64,000 nucleotides of DNA from Cryobacterium adonitolivorans (lineage in GTDB: Bacteria > Actinomycetota > Actinomycetes > Actinomycetales > Microbacteriaceae): assembly GCF_004402695.1 (NCBI RefSeq), contig NZ_SOFL01000052.1:1-64000 (forward strand), given 5' to 3'. The translations under genes and the position numbers were made by a program. Positions 17,603-26,619 of the stretch are shown here, one piece after another (positions within the stretch are counted from its first letter, which is position 1; each line of letters starts with the position of its first letter). A model generated the notes under the pieces. That model was not told where the DNA came from and did not search any database. It was given only the letters and a program-made list of their open reading frames with translations.

Positions 17603-18431
17603 AGCCGTATCGCGTGGCACCACCCCACGTAAGACGCCGCGCACCGACGGGCTTTCCCGCTACCTCGCCGAGCGTTGGCGCGGCATCGGACTGAGCCTGG
17701 TAGTCGTGGTGGCCACCCTCTGGCTCGGCGCCACCGGGCAGCTCGGGTTGTACATCCACCCGCGTTACTTCATCTTCACGACGGTGATGGCCGGGCTCGG
17801 ACTCGTCTTCGTCGTCGCGAGTTTCGCGTTTCGCACCCGGCCGGCCGACGAGTCCCGGCCGGCCGGCCGTCCGACCGGCGACCGCACGACCGCCGGGCGC
17901 CGGGCCCTCGCGCTCGGCGGAAGCGCCGCGCTGCTCACCTTCGCCGCCGTCGCGGTTCTGGGCCTGCCGCCGGCCACCCTGACCAGCGCCACAGCCATCC
18001 AACGCGAGGTCAACTCCGGCGGGCTGGACAGCGAGGCAGCCGCCGAGGAGGCGGCCGACCTGGTGGGCACCGGCGATTACGACCGCCTGAGCGTGAAGGA
18101 ATGGGTGTCGCTCCTGGCCCAGTCCGAGGACCCCGCCCTCTACGCGGACAAGACGGCCAGCATCACCGGCTTTGTGCTGCCGGACGCCGCAGACCCCGAC
18201 AACGTCTTTTACGTGGCCAGGTTCGTGGTCACCTGCTGCGCCGTGGACGCCCAGCCCATCGGAGTGGCCGTGTACCAGCCGGGCTGGCAGGCCAGCTACG
18301 ACACCGACGACTGGGTACAGGTGAGCGGCACGTTCATGAGCAACCCGAGCTCCCGATCCGCCGACAGCCTCGCCGTGCTGCCCACTACCATCGAGCCCGT
18401 CGACCAGCCGAGCGACCCATATGTCTACTGA
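17592..18431 (+). CDS. TIGR03943 family (DUF1980) putative permease subunit
   Basis: A 279-residue protein: a basic N-terminus, membrane helices at about residues 31-52, 58-80 and 110-130, and an extracytoplasmic domain of about 140 residues. That domain contains VARFVVTCCAVDAQPIGV and DDWVQVSGTF, an OB-like fold typical of this family. TIGR03943 proteins are encoded next to DUF318 permeases and are thought to act with them as a two-part membrane complex, as is the case here with overlapping genes. Its own 3' end overlaps the next gene by 11 bases (18421-18431), so all three genes are coupled. Confidence 0.88.
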   Translation: MSPRAVSRGTTPRKTPRTDGLSRYLAERWRGIGLSLVVVVATLWLGATGQLGLYIHPRYFIFTTVMAGLGLVFVVASFAFRTRPADESRPAGRPTGDRTTAGRRALALGGSAALLTFAAVAVLGLPPATLTSATAIQREVNSGGLDSEAAAEEAADLVGTGDYDRLSVKEWVSLLAQSEDPALYADKTASITGFVLPDAADPDNVFYVARFVVTCCAVDAQPIGVAVYQPGWQASYDTDDWVQVSGTFMSNPSSRSADSLAVLPTTIEPVDQPSDPYVY

Positions 18432-19932
18432 GCTGGGATCTTCAGGCCCGACGACACCCGAGCCGGCACCCGCAGCCGCGACCCGGCGGTTCCGCCGTAC
18501 CCTCGCGGTCCTGCTCACCGGCCTGACCGTGCTGTGCCTGGCGCTCGTGGCTGTCAACGTGTTCAACGGGCCCCGTCTGACCGGTTCACACGTGGACGCG
18601 AGCGCGGTCGTCACGGCGGCCAACCAGCGGCTGGTGCTCGACACGAACCAGCAGCTCGCCGACGTCGGCGCGGACCAGGTCACCGTCAGTCCCGCCGTCG
18701 TGGTGGACGTGCAGACCAGGAACGACTCCATCGTGATCGTCTTTCCCCAGCCGCTCGCCTACGACACCGAGTACACGGTGGCGGTGATCGACGTCACCGG
18801 CCCGTTCGCGGACAGGTCGAGCGACCTGGCCGTCACCTTCCACACCGACGAAGCACCGTTCTACCTGCTCAGCCGGTCCCCGGCCCAGCCCGGTGAGTCG
18901 ACCAAGGCGCCGGACCGGATTGTGCGCACAACCGTGGGATCGGCCGAGACCAGCGTCGCGTTCAGCGCCCCGTACATCCAGTCGTTCGTTCCCGTTGGTG
19001 AGGAACTCGTGGTGGTCGCCCTCGCCGACGACCTCAGCAACACGCTCAGCCTGGTGGACCGCGACGGCCGCGCCGCGGAACTCACCCTGCCCGGCACGGG
19101 GACGGTGCACGATCTGCAGGCCTCCTCGTCCTCGAGCACCGTCGGCTTCCGCTTCAGCAGCGCCCCTGGGGCGGCCGGGCACGTCTACGACAACACCCTG
19201 TTCCTGCTCGACCTCACCCGCGGCACCGTCGATACGGTGGCCGGTCTCGATGGCGAGCCCGTGCAGGCCATCGCCTGGGGTTTCATGGCCAACCGTGCCG
19301 AGGTCGTGGCGCAACTCTTCGACACCACCCTGCTCCTGATCGACCCCCGCGTGGACGGCGTAGCCGTGCCCGATGACACCGTGCCCGATGACACCGTGCC
19401 CGATGACGCGGTGCCCGATGACGCCGTGCCCATCCCGATCGGCCAGTTCCCCAACCTCAACGCGTTCGCCCCCGACGGGTTGCGCATTGCCGTGTCCGAT
19501 CAGGACAACCAGTACATCCTCGACCTTTCCACGGGTGCCGAAGCGGCGATCGTGAGGGATGTCGCCGGCACCACGCCATACACCGCTGAACTGCGCTTCC
19601 TCACCGGGGGAGAGGGGTACGTGCAGAGGGTCGCCGAATTCGACCAGGCGACCGGGCGGGTGCGGCAAACGCTCATCCTCGTCACGGGCGACCCGGCCGC
19701 CCCGACGACCCGACCGGTCTACGAACCGGTGCTGCCGAACGAGACCATCGTGGGATTCACCATCTCACCCAACGACCAGTACCTGGCGATCCAGACCGTG
19801 CCGAACGGTCAAACCCAGGTGACGGATGGCTACCCCGTCGACCCGCAGGCAACCACGGCGACGACACTCTTCGTGGAGCTCGCGACCGGGGCCATCAGCC
19901 GGAGCATCGTGGGCATCGACGCTACCTGGTGA
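18421..19932 (+). CDS. membrane-anchored protein, Ig-like plus beta-propeller-like region
   Basis: A 503-residue protein of unknown function. A short cytosolic, Pro/Ala-rich N-terminus leads to one membrane helix (about residues 29-47), then a Big_5-like Ig domain containing FPQPLAYDTEYTVAVIDVTG. The remainder has repeated beta-strand blocks reminiscent of a seven-bladed propeller (for example NAFAPDGLRIAVSDQDNQYILDL and GFTISPNDQYLAIQT). A 15-bp tandem repeat inserts VPDDT/VPDDA four times near residues 316-335. It is translationally coupled to the permease pair, so it may be an extracytoplasmic accessory or sensor of that system; this is inference from context. Confidence 0.72.
   Translation: MSTELGSSGPTTPEPAPAAATRRFRRTLAVLLTGLTVLCLALVAVNVFNGPRLTGSHVDASAVVTAANQRLVLDTNQQLADVGADQVTVSPAVVVDVQTRNDSIVIVFPQPLAYDTEYTVAVIDVTGPFADRSSDLAVTFHTDEAPFYLLSRSPAQPGESTKAPDRIVRTTVGSAETSVAFSAPYIQSFVPVGEELVVVALADDLSNTLSLVDRDGRAAELTLPGTGTVHDLQASSSSSTVGFRFSSAPGAAGHVYDNTLFLLDLTRGTVDTVAGLDGEPVQAIAWGFMANRAEVVAQLFDTTLLLIDPRVDGVAVPDDTVPDDTVPDDAVPDDAVPIPIGQFPNLNAFAPDGLRIAVSDQDNQYILDLSTGAEAAIVRDVAGTTPYTAELRFLTGGEGYVQRVAEFDQATGRVRQTLILVTGDPAAPTTRPVYEPVLPNETIVGFTISPNDQYLAIQTVPNGQTQVTDGYPVDPQATTATTLFVELATGAISRSIVGIDATW
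19366..19425 (+). repeat. 15-bp tandem repeat (four units)
   Basis: Four 15-base units of GTGCCCGATGACACC or near variants encode VPDDT, VPDDT, VPDDA, VPDDA. A fifth partial unit (GTGCCCATC) follows. The reading frame is maintained. Confidence 0.95.
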
Positions 19933-19938
19933 GGAACG

Positions 19939-20202
19939 TCAGCGGTCCTTGCCGCGGACGCGCAGCCCGCTCGCCCGCAGCCGGGTGACCAGTCCGCGGA
20001 AGTCGACGGGCTCCGCTCCGGCCGCCACCAGGGCGTCGTAGCGTTCCAGGGGCACGTCGTAGTGGTCCAGATCGAATCCGCGCCGGGGGATGCCCTGGGC
20101 GGCCGCGAAGGCGTGCAACTCCTCGAGCGAGGAGTCGCTGACCAGGTGCGACCAGAGCGTGCCGTGCGCCGGCCAGGCCGGCTGGTCGATCAGTATGCCC
20201 AT
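19939..20202 (-). CDS. DUF4031 domain-containing protein
   Basis: An 87-residue protein beginning MGILIDQPAWPAHGTLWSHLVSD, the typical opening of DUF4031 proteins, with the conserved segment GFDLDHYDVPLERYDALVAAGA. It contains several conserved His/Asp residues, but no biochemical function is known to me. The ATG at 20202 is chosen because it gives the family N-terminus; the frame continues much further upstream only as an antisense shadow of rplU. It converges on the propeller-protein gene with just six bases between stop codons. Confidence 0.82.
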   Translation of the reverse strand: MGILIDQPAWPAHGTLWSHLVSDSSLEELHAFAAAQGIPRRGFDLDHYDVPLERYDALVAAGAEPVDFRGLVTRLRASGLRVRGKDR

Positions 20203-20290
20203 GCTGAAAGTGTATGGACAATCCCGGCCCTCAGCGTGGACCTCGGCGGCACCCTCGAACCGAAGGCGCGACACGCCCTCTCGAGATGGT

Positions 20291-20319
20291 TTGACCGGGG
20301 CAATCCGATCCGCTAAAGT
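20291..20319 (+). promoter_or_regulatory. promoter of the rplU operon
   Basis: TTGACC (20291-20296) and TAAAGT (20314-20319) are spaced by exactly 17 bases. This is the best sigma-70/SigA-type match in the window, on the correct strand, 145 bases before rplU. The resulting leader of about 135 nt contains small inverted repeats (for example ACATG/CATGT) but no recognised riboswitch. Confidence 0.8.
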
Positions 20320-20463
20320 CGAGTGTTGGTGTGCGAAGGACTCTGTCCACGTAGCGCCCAAGGTTTTCTGAAGTGACATGGTCCGACTTGGTTCATGTGC
20401 ACTCGGTAACTTTCCATCATAGGAATCGGAGCCCCCGGGGTTCCCCAGAGATAGGTACGTAAA

Positions 20464-20772
20464 GTGGTTTACGCAGTTGTGCGCGCCGGTGGGCGGCAGG
20501 AGAAGGTAGAGGTCGGGACCATCGTAACGATGGACCGAATCAAGGCTGACAAGGACGGCAACGTCGAGCTGGCCGCCGTGCTTCTCGTCGACGGCGACAA
20601 GATCACCTCTGACTCGACGTCGCTGGCCAACGTCAAGGTCACCGCCGAGGTCCTCAACGACCTTCGCGGCCCGAAGATCGTCATCCAGAAGTTCAAGAAC
20701 AAGACCGGTTACAAGAAGCGTCAGGGGCACCGTCAGGAGCTCACTCGCGTTCAGGTCACCGGCATCGCCTAG
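20464..20772 (+). CDS. rplU: 50S ribosomal protein L21
   Basis: A 102-residue protein of the large ribosomal subunit that binds 23S rRNA. It begins with the family motif [17 protein letters not shown] and ends with the usual basic segment KKRQGHRQ followed by [12 protein letters not shown] start at 20464, with AGGTACGTAAA upstream. It forms the standard rplU-rpmA pair with an 18-base gap. Confidence 0.97.
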   Translation: MVYAVVRAGGRQEKVEVGTIVTMDRIKADKDGNVELAAVLLVDGDKITSDSTSLANVKVTAEVLNDLRGPKIVIQKFKNKTGYKKRQGHRQELTRVQVTGIA

Positions 20773-20790
20773 GCCCGAGGAGAATAACAA

Positions 20791-21048
20791 ATGGCACACA
20801 AAAAAGGTGCGAGTTCCACTCGCAACGGTCGTGACTCCAACGCACAGCGCCTCGGCGTGAAGCGCTTCGGTGGTCAGGTTGTCGGCGCGGGCGAGATCAT
20901 CGTCCGTCAGCGTGGCACCCACTTCCACCCCGGCGTGAACGTCGGCCGTGGCGGCGACGACACTCTCTTCGCCCTCGAAGCCGGCTCGGTCGAGTTCGGT
21001 GCCAAGGGTGGCCGTAAGGTCGTCAACATCGTGGTGGCTGCCGCTTAG
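20791..21048 (+). CDS. rpmA: 50S ribosomal protein L27
   Basis: An 85-residue basic protein located near the peptidyl-transferase centre. The N-terminus [20 protein letters not shown] is the typical non-cleaved bacterial L27 start; there is no Firmicutes-like pre-sequence. The ribosome-binding site GAGGAGA lies at 20776-20782. A strong hairpin with a UUCG loop follows before obgE. Confidence 0.98.
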   Translation: MAHKKGASSTRNGRDSNAQRLGVKRFGGQVVGAGEIIVRQRGTHFHPGVNVGRGGDDTLFALEAGSVEFGAKGGRKVVNIVVAAA

Positions 21049-21068
21049 GCATCCACACAGCTTTTCAG

Positions 21069-21107
21069 CATGAGGGCGGGCTTCGGCTCGTCCTCATGTT
21101 TGTTTGT
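21069..21107 (+). terminator. intrinsic terminator/attenuator between rpmA and obgE
   Basis: A 13-bp stem (21069-21081 / 21086-21098, two G-T wobbles) is capped by a C(TTCG)G tetraloop and followed by TTTGTTTGT. It lies 21 bases after the rpmA stop, so it can reduce read-through into obgE and set the ratio of ribosomal proteins to the GTPase. Confidence 0.82.
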
Positions 21108-21132
21108 ATCGCCACCTGAAAGGGGCATTCCC

Positions 21133-22716
21133 ATGGCCACGTTCGTTGACCAAGTCACGCTGCACCTGCGAGCGGGCAACGGAGGAAACGGTTGTGTCTC
21201 GGTCAAACGCGAGAAGTTCAAGCCTCTCGCCGGCCCCGATGGCGGAAACGGCGGCAACGGTGGCGACATCGTGCTCGTGGCCGACCCGCAGGTGACGACA
21301 CTGCTCGCGTTCCACCGTTCACCGCACCGCAGCTCCGCGAACGGCGGCCCCGGCATGGGTGACCACCGCAATGGGTACGGCAGCGACATCATCGAGCTGT
21401 CGGTGCCGCTGGGCACCGTTGTCAAGGACGCAGAGGGCAACGAGCTCGCCGACATGACGGAGCCCGGCTACCGCATCGTCGTCGCCGCGGGCGGCCAGGG
21501 CGGCCTCGGCAACGCCGCGCTCGCCTCCACCAAGCGCAAGGCCCCGGGATTCGCGCTGCTCGGCACCTACGGCTTCGAGGGCGATGTCTACCTCGAACTG
21601 AAGACCGTGGCGGATATCGCGCTCGTCGGATACCCCTCGGCCGGCAAGTCCAGCCTGATCGCCGCCATCTCGGCGGCCCGGCCCAAGATCGCCGACTACC
21701 CCTTCACCACTCTGCAGCCCAACCTCGGCGTCGTGGATGCCGGTGAGGTGCGCTACACCGTCGCCGACGTGCCCGGCCTCATCGAGGGCGCCAGCGAGGG
21801 TAAGGGACTCGGCCTCGAATTCCTGCGCCACGTCGAGCGCTGCACCGCACTGCTTCACGTGCTCGACTGCGCCACCCTCGACCCCGGCCGCGACCCGATC
21901 AGCGACCTCGACATCATCCTCGGCGAACTCGCCGCGTACCCGGTGCCCGAGGGCCAGACGCCCCTGCTCGAGCGTCCCCAGCTAATCGCGCTGAACAAGA
22001 TCGACGTTCCGGAGGGCCGCGAGCTCGCCGCCTTCGTGAAGGCCGAGCTCGAGGAGCGCGGCTACCGTGTCTTCGAGATCTCCACGGTCAGCCACGAGGG
22101 ACTTCGCCAGCTGAACTTCGCCCTGGCCGAGACCGTCGAAGCCGGCCGGATCACCAGCGCCGAAGCCGCGGCGCTTAAGCCGCGCATCGTCATCCGCCCC
22201 AAGCCCGTCGACGACAGCGGCTTCATCGTGCGCGTCGAAGGTGGCTCGTTCGGCAACATCTTCCGCATCCTCGGCGCCAAGCCCGAACGCTGGGTGCAGC
22301 AGACCGACTTCAAGAACGACGAGGCCGTCGGCTTCCTCGCCGACAGGCTGGCCAAGCTCGGGACAGAGGACGAACTGTTCAAGGCCGGCGCGGTCGCCGG
22401 TTCGACCGTCGTCATCGGCCCGGGCGACGGCATGATCTTTGACTGGGAGCCCACCCTCACCTCTACCGCCGAGCTGATCACCGCCCCTCGTGGCACGGAC
22501 AGCCGTATGGACGACTCCAAGCGCCGCACCAGCAACGAGCGTCGCGAGGAATACCTCAAGCGCATGGACGCCAAGTCCGCCGCGCGCGCCGAGCTCATCC
22601 GTGAGCGCGAGGCCGGCATGTGGTCCACCGGCGAAGAGGAGTACAACGCCGGCGAAGGCGTAGTCACCGAGAACAACGCCGCACGCCGGCGACTCAAGGA
22701 GGGAGACTCCGAATGA
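21133..22716 (+). CDS. obgE: GTPase Obg/CgtA
   Basis: A 527-residue ribosome-assembly GTPase. The N-terminal Obg fold is glycine-rich ([30 protein letters not shown]). The G domain has G1 [10 protein letters not shown] (about residue 167), G3 DVPGLIEGA and G4 NKID. An OCT domain (about residues 350-435) contains [18 protein letters not shown], and a charged C-terminal tail follows, as usual in Actinobacteria. The ATG at 21133 is preceded by GAAAGGGGC and gives the canonical [15 protein letters not shown] start; a frame opening at 21070 lies inside the terminator. The stop overlaps the next gene (ATGA). Confidence 0.97.
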   Translation: MATFVDQVTLHLRAGNGGNGCVSVKREKFKPLAGPDGGNGGNGGDIVLVADPQVTTLLAFHRSPHRSSANGGPGMGDHRNGYGSDIIELSVPLGTVVKDAEGNELADMTEPGYRIVVAAGGQGGLGNAALASTKRKAPGFALLGTYGFEGDVYLELKTVADIALVGYPSAGKSSLIAAISAARPKIADYPFTTLQPNLGVVDAGEVRYTVADVPGLIEGASEGKGLGLEFLRHVERCTALLHVLDCATLDPGRDPISDLDIILGELAAYPVPEGQTPLLERPQLIALNKIDVPEGRELAAFVKAELEERGYRVFEISTVSHEGLRQLNFALAETVEAGRITSAEAAALKPRIVIRPKPVDDSGFIVRVEGGSFGNIFRILGAKPERWVQQTDFKNDEAVGFLADRLAKLGTEDELFKAGAVAGSTVVIGPGDGMIFDWEPTLTSTAELITAPRGTDSRMDDSKRRTSNERREEYLKRMDAKSAARAELIREREAGMWSTGEEEYNAGEGVVTENNAARRRLKEGDSE

Positions 22717-23519
22717 GCTCCCACGAGCGGGCCCGGATCCCCACAGCGCGGCGAGTCGTTGTGAAGGTCGGGTCGTCATCGATTACGGGTGACAACGTCG
22801 ATCAGATCGGCCCGCTGATTGAGACGCTGGCGAAGCTACATGACCGCGGCGCCGAAGTCGTCCTGGTATCCTCCGGCGCGGTCCCCAGCGGGATGCGTCA
22901 CCTGGGCATGGAGGACCGACCGACGGATCTGGCCACCAAGCAGGCCGCGGCATCCGTCGGGCAGAATGTGCTCGCTGCCATCTATCAGAAGACTCTCGAC
23001 CGGCATGGCATCTCCGCCGGACAGGTGCTGCTCACTGAGGGAGATCTCCTCAACGAGCCGCACCGCAGCAACACACGCCGGGCGGTGAACCGTCTCCTCG
23101 ACCTGCGCATCCTGCCGATCGTGAACGAGAACGACACCGTGGCCACCTACGGCCTGAGGTTCGGCGACAACGACCGGCTCGCGGCGATGCTGTCCGTACT
23201 GATCCGGGCCGACCTGCTGGTGTTGCTGAGCGACGTTGATGCCCTGTACACCAAGCCGCCGCACCTGCCGGGTGCCGAGCGGATCGACGACATCGGCTTC
23301 GACCAGGACCTCGTCGGCATGGAGTTCGGCGGAAGCAACGGGCCAGGCGTCGGCACCGGTGGAGCGAGCACCAAGGTCACGGCGGCCCGCCTGGCGGCGT
23401 CCGCAGGAACCGCCGTGCTCGTCACCGCTGCCGGATTGGCGGGGCCCGCCCTCCGCGGCGAACACGTCGGCACCTGGTTCGAACCCGCGCCGATGGCACC
23501 GGGACGGGCGCTGCTGTGA
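22713..23519 (+). CDS. proB: glutamate 5-kinase, first of two tandem copies
   Basis: A 268-residue amino-acid kinase (no PUA domain) that phosphorylates glutamate in the first step of proline synthesis. Conserved elements present are [49 protein letters not shown] and the ATP-binding GTGGASTK. The segment after NENDTVAT reads YGLRFGDND, whereas most G5Ks, and the second copy here, have a Glu-Ile pair (xEIRFGDND). The consequence of that change is uncertain. The start at 22713 overlaps the obgE stop. A gap of 52 bases separates it from the second copy. Confidence 0.9.
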   Translation: MSSHERARIPTARRVVVKVGSSSITGDNVDQIGPLIETLAKLHDRGAEVVLVSSGAVPSGMRHLGMEDRPTDLATKQAAASVGQNVLAAIYQKTLDRHGISAGQVLLTEGDLLNEPHRSNTRRAVNRLLDLRILPIVNENDTVATYGLRFGDNDRLAAMLSVLIRADLLVLLSDVDALYTKPPHLPGAERIDDIGFDQDLVGMEFGGSNGPGVGTGGASTKVTAARLAASAGTAVLVTAAGLAGPALRGEHVGTWFEPAPMAPGRALL

Positions 23520-23571
23520 CCCGGCCAGCCGTCGCCGCAGCCGGGCTGAGTATGCCTTGGTGCGTGTGTGA

Positions 23572-24381
23572 ATGAGCGTCCTGACCAGGGACGGGGTGTC
23601 CGGTGCCCCACGCATCGTGGTAAAGGTGGGCTCCTCCTCGATTAGCGGCGCCAACGCCGGCCAGATACCGCGGTTGGTCGATGCCCTCGCGGGCGCCCAC
23701 GGCCGTGGCACCGAGGTGGTCCTGGTGTCCTCCGGAGCCATCGCCACCGGGATGCCGTACCTGCAGCTCGACGAGCGTCCCACCGATCTGGCCACCCAGC
23801 AGGCCGCGGCCTCCGTGGGTCAGAATCTGCTCGTGTTTCGCTACCAGGAGAGCCTGGACCGTTACGACATCGTCGCCGGGCAGGTTCTGCTGACCGCGGG
23901 GGACCTGGAGAATCCTTCCCACCGAAGCAATGCCCGACGGGCAATGGACCGTCTCCTGGGGCTGCGTATCCTGCCGATCGTCAACGAGAACGACACCGTC
24001 GCCACTCACGAGATCCGGTTCGGTGACAACGACAGGCTCGCCGCCCTCGTCGCCACCCTTGTCAGGGCCGACCTGCTCGTGCTGCTCAGCGACGTGGATG
24101 CGCTCTACACCCGGCCTCCACACCTGCCCGGCGCCGAACGGATCGAGCGTGTTGCCCTCGGCGACACCCTTCCCGGCGTCGTATTCGGCTCCTCCCGGTC
24201 CGGGGTGGGAACGGGCGGCGCCGGCACCAAGGTGTCCGCCGCCCGGATCGCCGCTGAGGCCGGAACCGCGGTCCTGGTGACGTCGACGGCGCTGGTCGCC
24301 GAGGCCCTCCGCGGCGACCGGATCGGCACCTGGTTCGAGCCCGCCGACCCGGCAAGCGTGCGGCGGCCTGCCTTAGGCTGA
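23572..24381 (+). CDS. proB: glutamate 5-kinase, second tandem copy
   Basis: A 269-residue paralogue of the preceding gene with the same domain layout and no PUA domain. All canonical motifs are intact: [49 protein letters not shown] and GTGGAGTK. Long identical runs with copy 1 (for example [13 protein letters not shown] and [10 protein letters not shown]) show a tandem duplication with substantial divergence, roughly 60 percent identity by eye. It lies four bases before proA, the position of the ordinary actinobacterial proB, and is the better candidate for the standard biosynthetic enzyme. Copy 1 may have altered glutamate binding or feedback control (inference). Confidence 0.9.
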   Translation: MSVLTRDGVSGAPRIVVKVGSSSISGANAGQIPRLVDALAGAHGRGTEVVLVSSGAIATGMPYLQLDERPTDLATQQAAASVGQNLLVFRYQESLDRYDIVAGQVLLTAGDLENPSHRSNARRAMDRLLGLRILPIVNENDTVATHEIRFGDNDRLAALVATLVRADLLVLLSDVDALYTRPPHLPGAERIERVALGDTLPGVVFGSSRSGVGTGGAGTKVSAARIAAEAGTAVLVTSTALVAEALRGDRIGTWFEPADPASVRRPALG

Positions 24382-24385
24382 GGGC

Positions 24386-25699
24386 ATGTCGCAGTCCCCT
24401 CCAGCCTCCGTCCTGCCCGGTTCCGCTCCCGACGCCGCCGGCGTCCCGTTCGACGGCTCCTTCACGGCCCTGCTCGACGCGGGCCGTGCGGCCTCCCTCG
24501 CGCTGGCGTCCGCGCCGACGCAGGTGAAGAACCAAGCGCTCCGCGGAGTCGCCGTGGCGTTGCGCGAGAACGTGGCGGAGATCGTCGCCGCCAATGCCCT
24601 CGACCTGGCCGCCGGAGCCCGGAACGGCCTCACCGCCGGCCTTCTCGACCGGCTGAGCCTGGACGATGCGCGCATCCGGTCTCTGGCCGACGCTGTCGAC
24701 GAGATAGAAGCGCTGACCGACCCGGTCGGCCAGGTCGTGCGCGGCAGCAGCCTGGCCAACGGCGTCAAGATCAGCCAGGTTCGCGTACCGTTCGGCGTCG
24801 TCGGGGTCATCTACGAGGCACGTCCGAACGTGACCGTGGACATCGCCGCGCTGGCACTCAAGAGCGGGAATGCCGCCGTACTGCGAGGCGGCTCCGCCGC
24901 CGAGAACTCGAACCGGGTGCTCGTCGCCCTGATCCAGGGGGCCCTGGTCGCCGCCGGCCTGCCGGGGGAGTCCGTGCAGACCATCGACCCGTTCGGACGG
25001 GCCGGGGCGACGGCGCTGATGCAGGCCCGCGGCCAGGTCGACGTGCTGATCCCGCGCGGCAGCGCCGGGCTGATCCAGGCCGTCGTTTCCGAGTCGACGG
25101 TGCCCGTGATCGAAACCGGGGCCGGTGTCGTGCACATCTTCCTGGACGCCTCCGCCAACGAGCAGTGGTCAGCGGACATCGTGCATAACGCCAAGGTGCA
25201 ACGGCCCAGCGTCTGCAACGCCGTAGAGACCGTCCTCGTGCATGAGCAGGCCGCCAGCCGGGTGCTGCCCGGGGTGCTGGCGAAGCTCGCCGGCGCGGGC
25301 GTCACCATCCACGGCGATGCCGCGGTCCGAGCTCTGTACCCGGCGGCCGTTCCCGCGACCGACGAGGACTGGGCAACCGAATACATGAGCCTGGACGTGT
25401 CTGTCGCCGTGGTGGCCGACCTCGACGCCGCGATCGCCCATATCCGTCGGTATTCGACCGGGCACACCGAATCGATCATCACCAACGACATCGTCAACGC
25501 GGAGCGCTTCCTCAACGAGGTCGACTCGGCCGCGGTGATGGTCAACGCGTCCACCCGGTTCACCGACGGCGGCGAGTTCGGGTTCGGCGCCGAGGTCGGG
25601 ATCTCCACCCAGAAGCTGCACGCTCGCGGACCGATGGGCTTGCCGGAGCTCACCAGCACCAAGTGGATCGTGCGCGGCACCGGCCAGATCCGCGTCTAG
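24386..25699 (+). CDS. proA: gamma-glutamyl phosphate reductase
   Basis: A 437-residue NADPH-dependent enzyme of the aldehyde-dehydrogenase superfamily that reduces glutamyl-5-phosphate to the semialdehyde. Signature segments are VPFGVVGVIYEARPNVTVD, the catalytic cysteine in QRPSVCNAVETVLVH, and TEYMSLDVSVAVV. The N-terminus carries about 20 extra Pro/Ala-rich residues compared with E. coli ProA. It is in tandem with both proB copies, giving the first two steps of proline synthesis. The start ATG at 24386 follows GAGGGC. Confidence 0.96.
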   Translation: MSQSPPASVLPGSAPDAAGVPFDGSFTALLDAGRAASLALASAPTQVKNQALRGVAVALRENVAEIVAANALDLAAGARNGLTAGLLDRLSLDDARIRSLADAVDEIEALTDPVGQVVRGSSLANGVKISQVRVPFGVVGVIYEARPNVTVDIAALALKSGNAAVLRGGSAAENSNRVLVALIQGALVAAGLPGESVQTIDPFGRAGATALMQARGQVDVLIPRGSAGLIQAVVSESTVPVIETGAGVVHIFLDASANEQWSADIVHNAKVQRPSVCNAVETVLVHEQAASRVLPGVLAKLAGAGVTIHGDAAVRALYPAAVPATDEDWATEYMSLDVSVAVVADLDAAIAHIRRYSTGHTESIITNDIVNAERFLNEVDSAAVMVNASTRFTDGGEFGFGAEVGISTQKLHARGPMGLPELTSTKWIVRGTGQIRV

Positions 25700-25805
25700 G
25701 GCCGGTGCCGCTCGCCAGCGCGGGCGGATGGTCCCGCTAGACTGGTCGCGGTACCGCTGCCGCCCGCCCATGCAGCGCGAAAGAGTAATCCTGAACGGAG
25801 ATTCC

Positions 25806-26012
25806 ATGTTGTTCGTGACCGCTGTCCTTGCTGAGGTCGAGCACACTCAGCTGCCCGTCGCGACCTGGGTCTACGGCCTCGTGGCGCTCATCGTGTTCGC
25901 CGCCCTCGGGTTCGTCGTCTGGAGCTTCCGCGACGTCGCGAACCGTCACAGCGCCAAGGCCAATGCCTACGCCGCCGCCCACGGTGGCGCAGCCAGCCAC
26001 GGCGGCCACTGA
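25806..26012 (+). CDS. small single-pass membrane protein
   Basis: A 68-residue protein with one membrane helix (about residues 21-43, [20 protein letters not shown]) and a cytosolic tail ending in Ala/His/Gly-rich sequence ([12 protein letters not shown]). ATG 25806 is preceded by CGGAGATTCC. Small membrane proteins of this kind occur between proA and nadD in related Actinobacteria, but no function is known. It ends 13 bases before nadD. Confidence 0.75.
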   Translation: MLFVTAVLAEVEHTQLPVATWVYGLVALIVFAALGFVVWSFRDVANRHSAKANAYAAAHGGAASHGGH

Positions 26013-26025
26013 CAATCGGCGCATT

Positions 26026-26619
26026 GTGACCCGGAACCGCCCGCGCATCGGAGTGATGGGCGGCACCTTTGACCCCATCCATCACGGGCACCTCGTCGCA
26101 GCGAGCGAGGTCGCCCAGAGCTTCGACCTCGACGAAGTCATCTTCGTGCCTACCGGGCAGCCGTGGCAGAAGGCTGACGTGACGCGGGCCGAACACCGTT
26201 ACCTGATGACCGTCATCGCCACGGCATCCAACCCCCGCTTCACCGTCAGCCGCGTCGACGTCGACCGCACCGGGCCAACCTTCACGATCGACACCCTCCG
26301 AGACCTGCACGCCGAACGCCCGGACGCAGAGCTGTTCTTCATCACAGGCGCCGACGCGATCACCCAAATCCTGGGCTGGAAAGATGCCGCCGAACTGTGG
26401 AAACTGGCCCACTTCGTGGCTGTGAGTCGCCCGGGACACGACCTGAGCATTTCAGGATTACCTAACCAGGACGTAAGCTTGCTGGAGGTTCCGGCTCTGG
26501 CGATCTCGTCTACTGACTGCCGGGCACGCGTGAACCGGGGATTCCCGGTCTGGTACTTGGTCCCCGATGGGGTTGTCCAGTACATCTCAAAGCACCATCT
26601 GTATCGGAGTGTGGCATGA
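26026..26619 (+). CDS. nadD: nicotinate-nucleotide adenylyltransferase
   Basis: A 197-residue enzyme that adenylates nicotinate mononucleotide in NAD synthesis. The nucleotidyltransferase motif [12 protein letters not shown] is near the N-terminus, FFITGADAI is in the middle, and the C-terminal motif is [10 protein letters not shown], a variant of the usual ISST.IR. A GTG start at 26026 gives the usual short lead before the first strand ([11 protein letters not shown]). The stop overlaps the next gene by four bases. Confidence 0.95.
   Translation: MTRNRPRIGVMGGTFDPIHHGHLVAASEVAQSFDLDEVIFVPTGQPWQKADVTRAEHRYLMTVIATASNPRFTVSRVDVDRTGPTFTIDTLRDLHAERPDAELFFITGADAITQILGWKDAAELWKLAHFVAVSRPGHDLSISGLPNQDVSLLEVPALAISSTDCRARVNRGFPVWYLVPDGVVQYISKHHLYRSVA

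Noticed and set aside
20320-20463. Possible ribosomal-protein leader riboswitch before rplU
   Set aside because: Only short inverted repeats (ACATG/CATGT, CCCC/GGGG) are visible; no match to a known L21 leader could be recognised, so it is not called.
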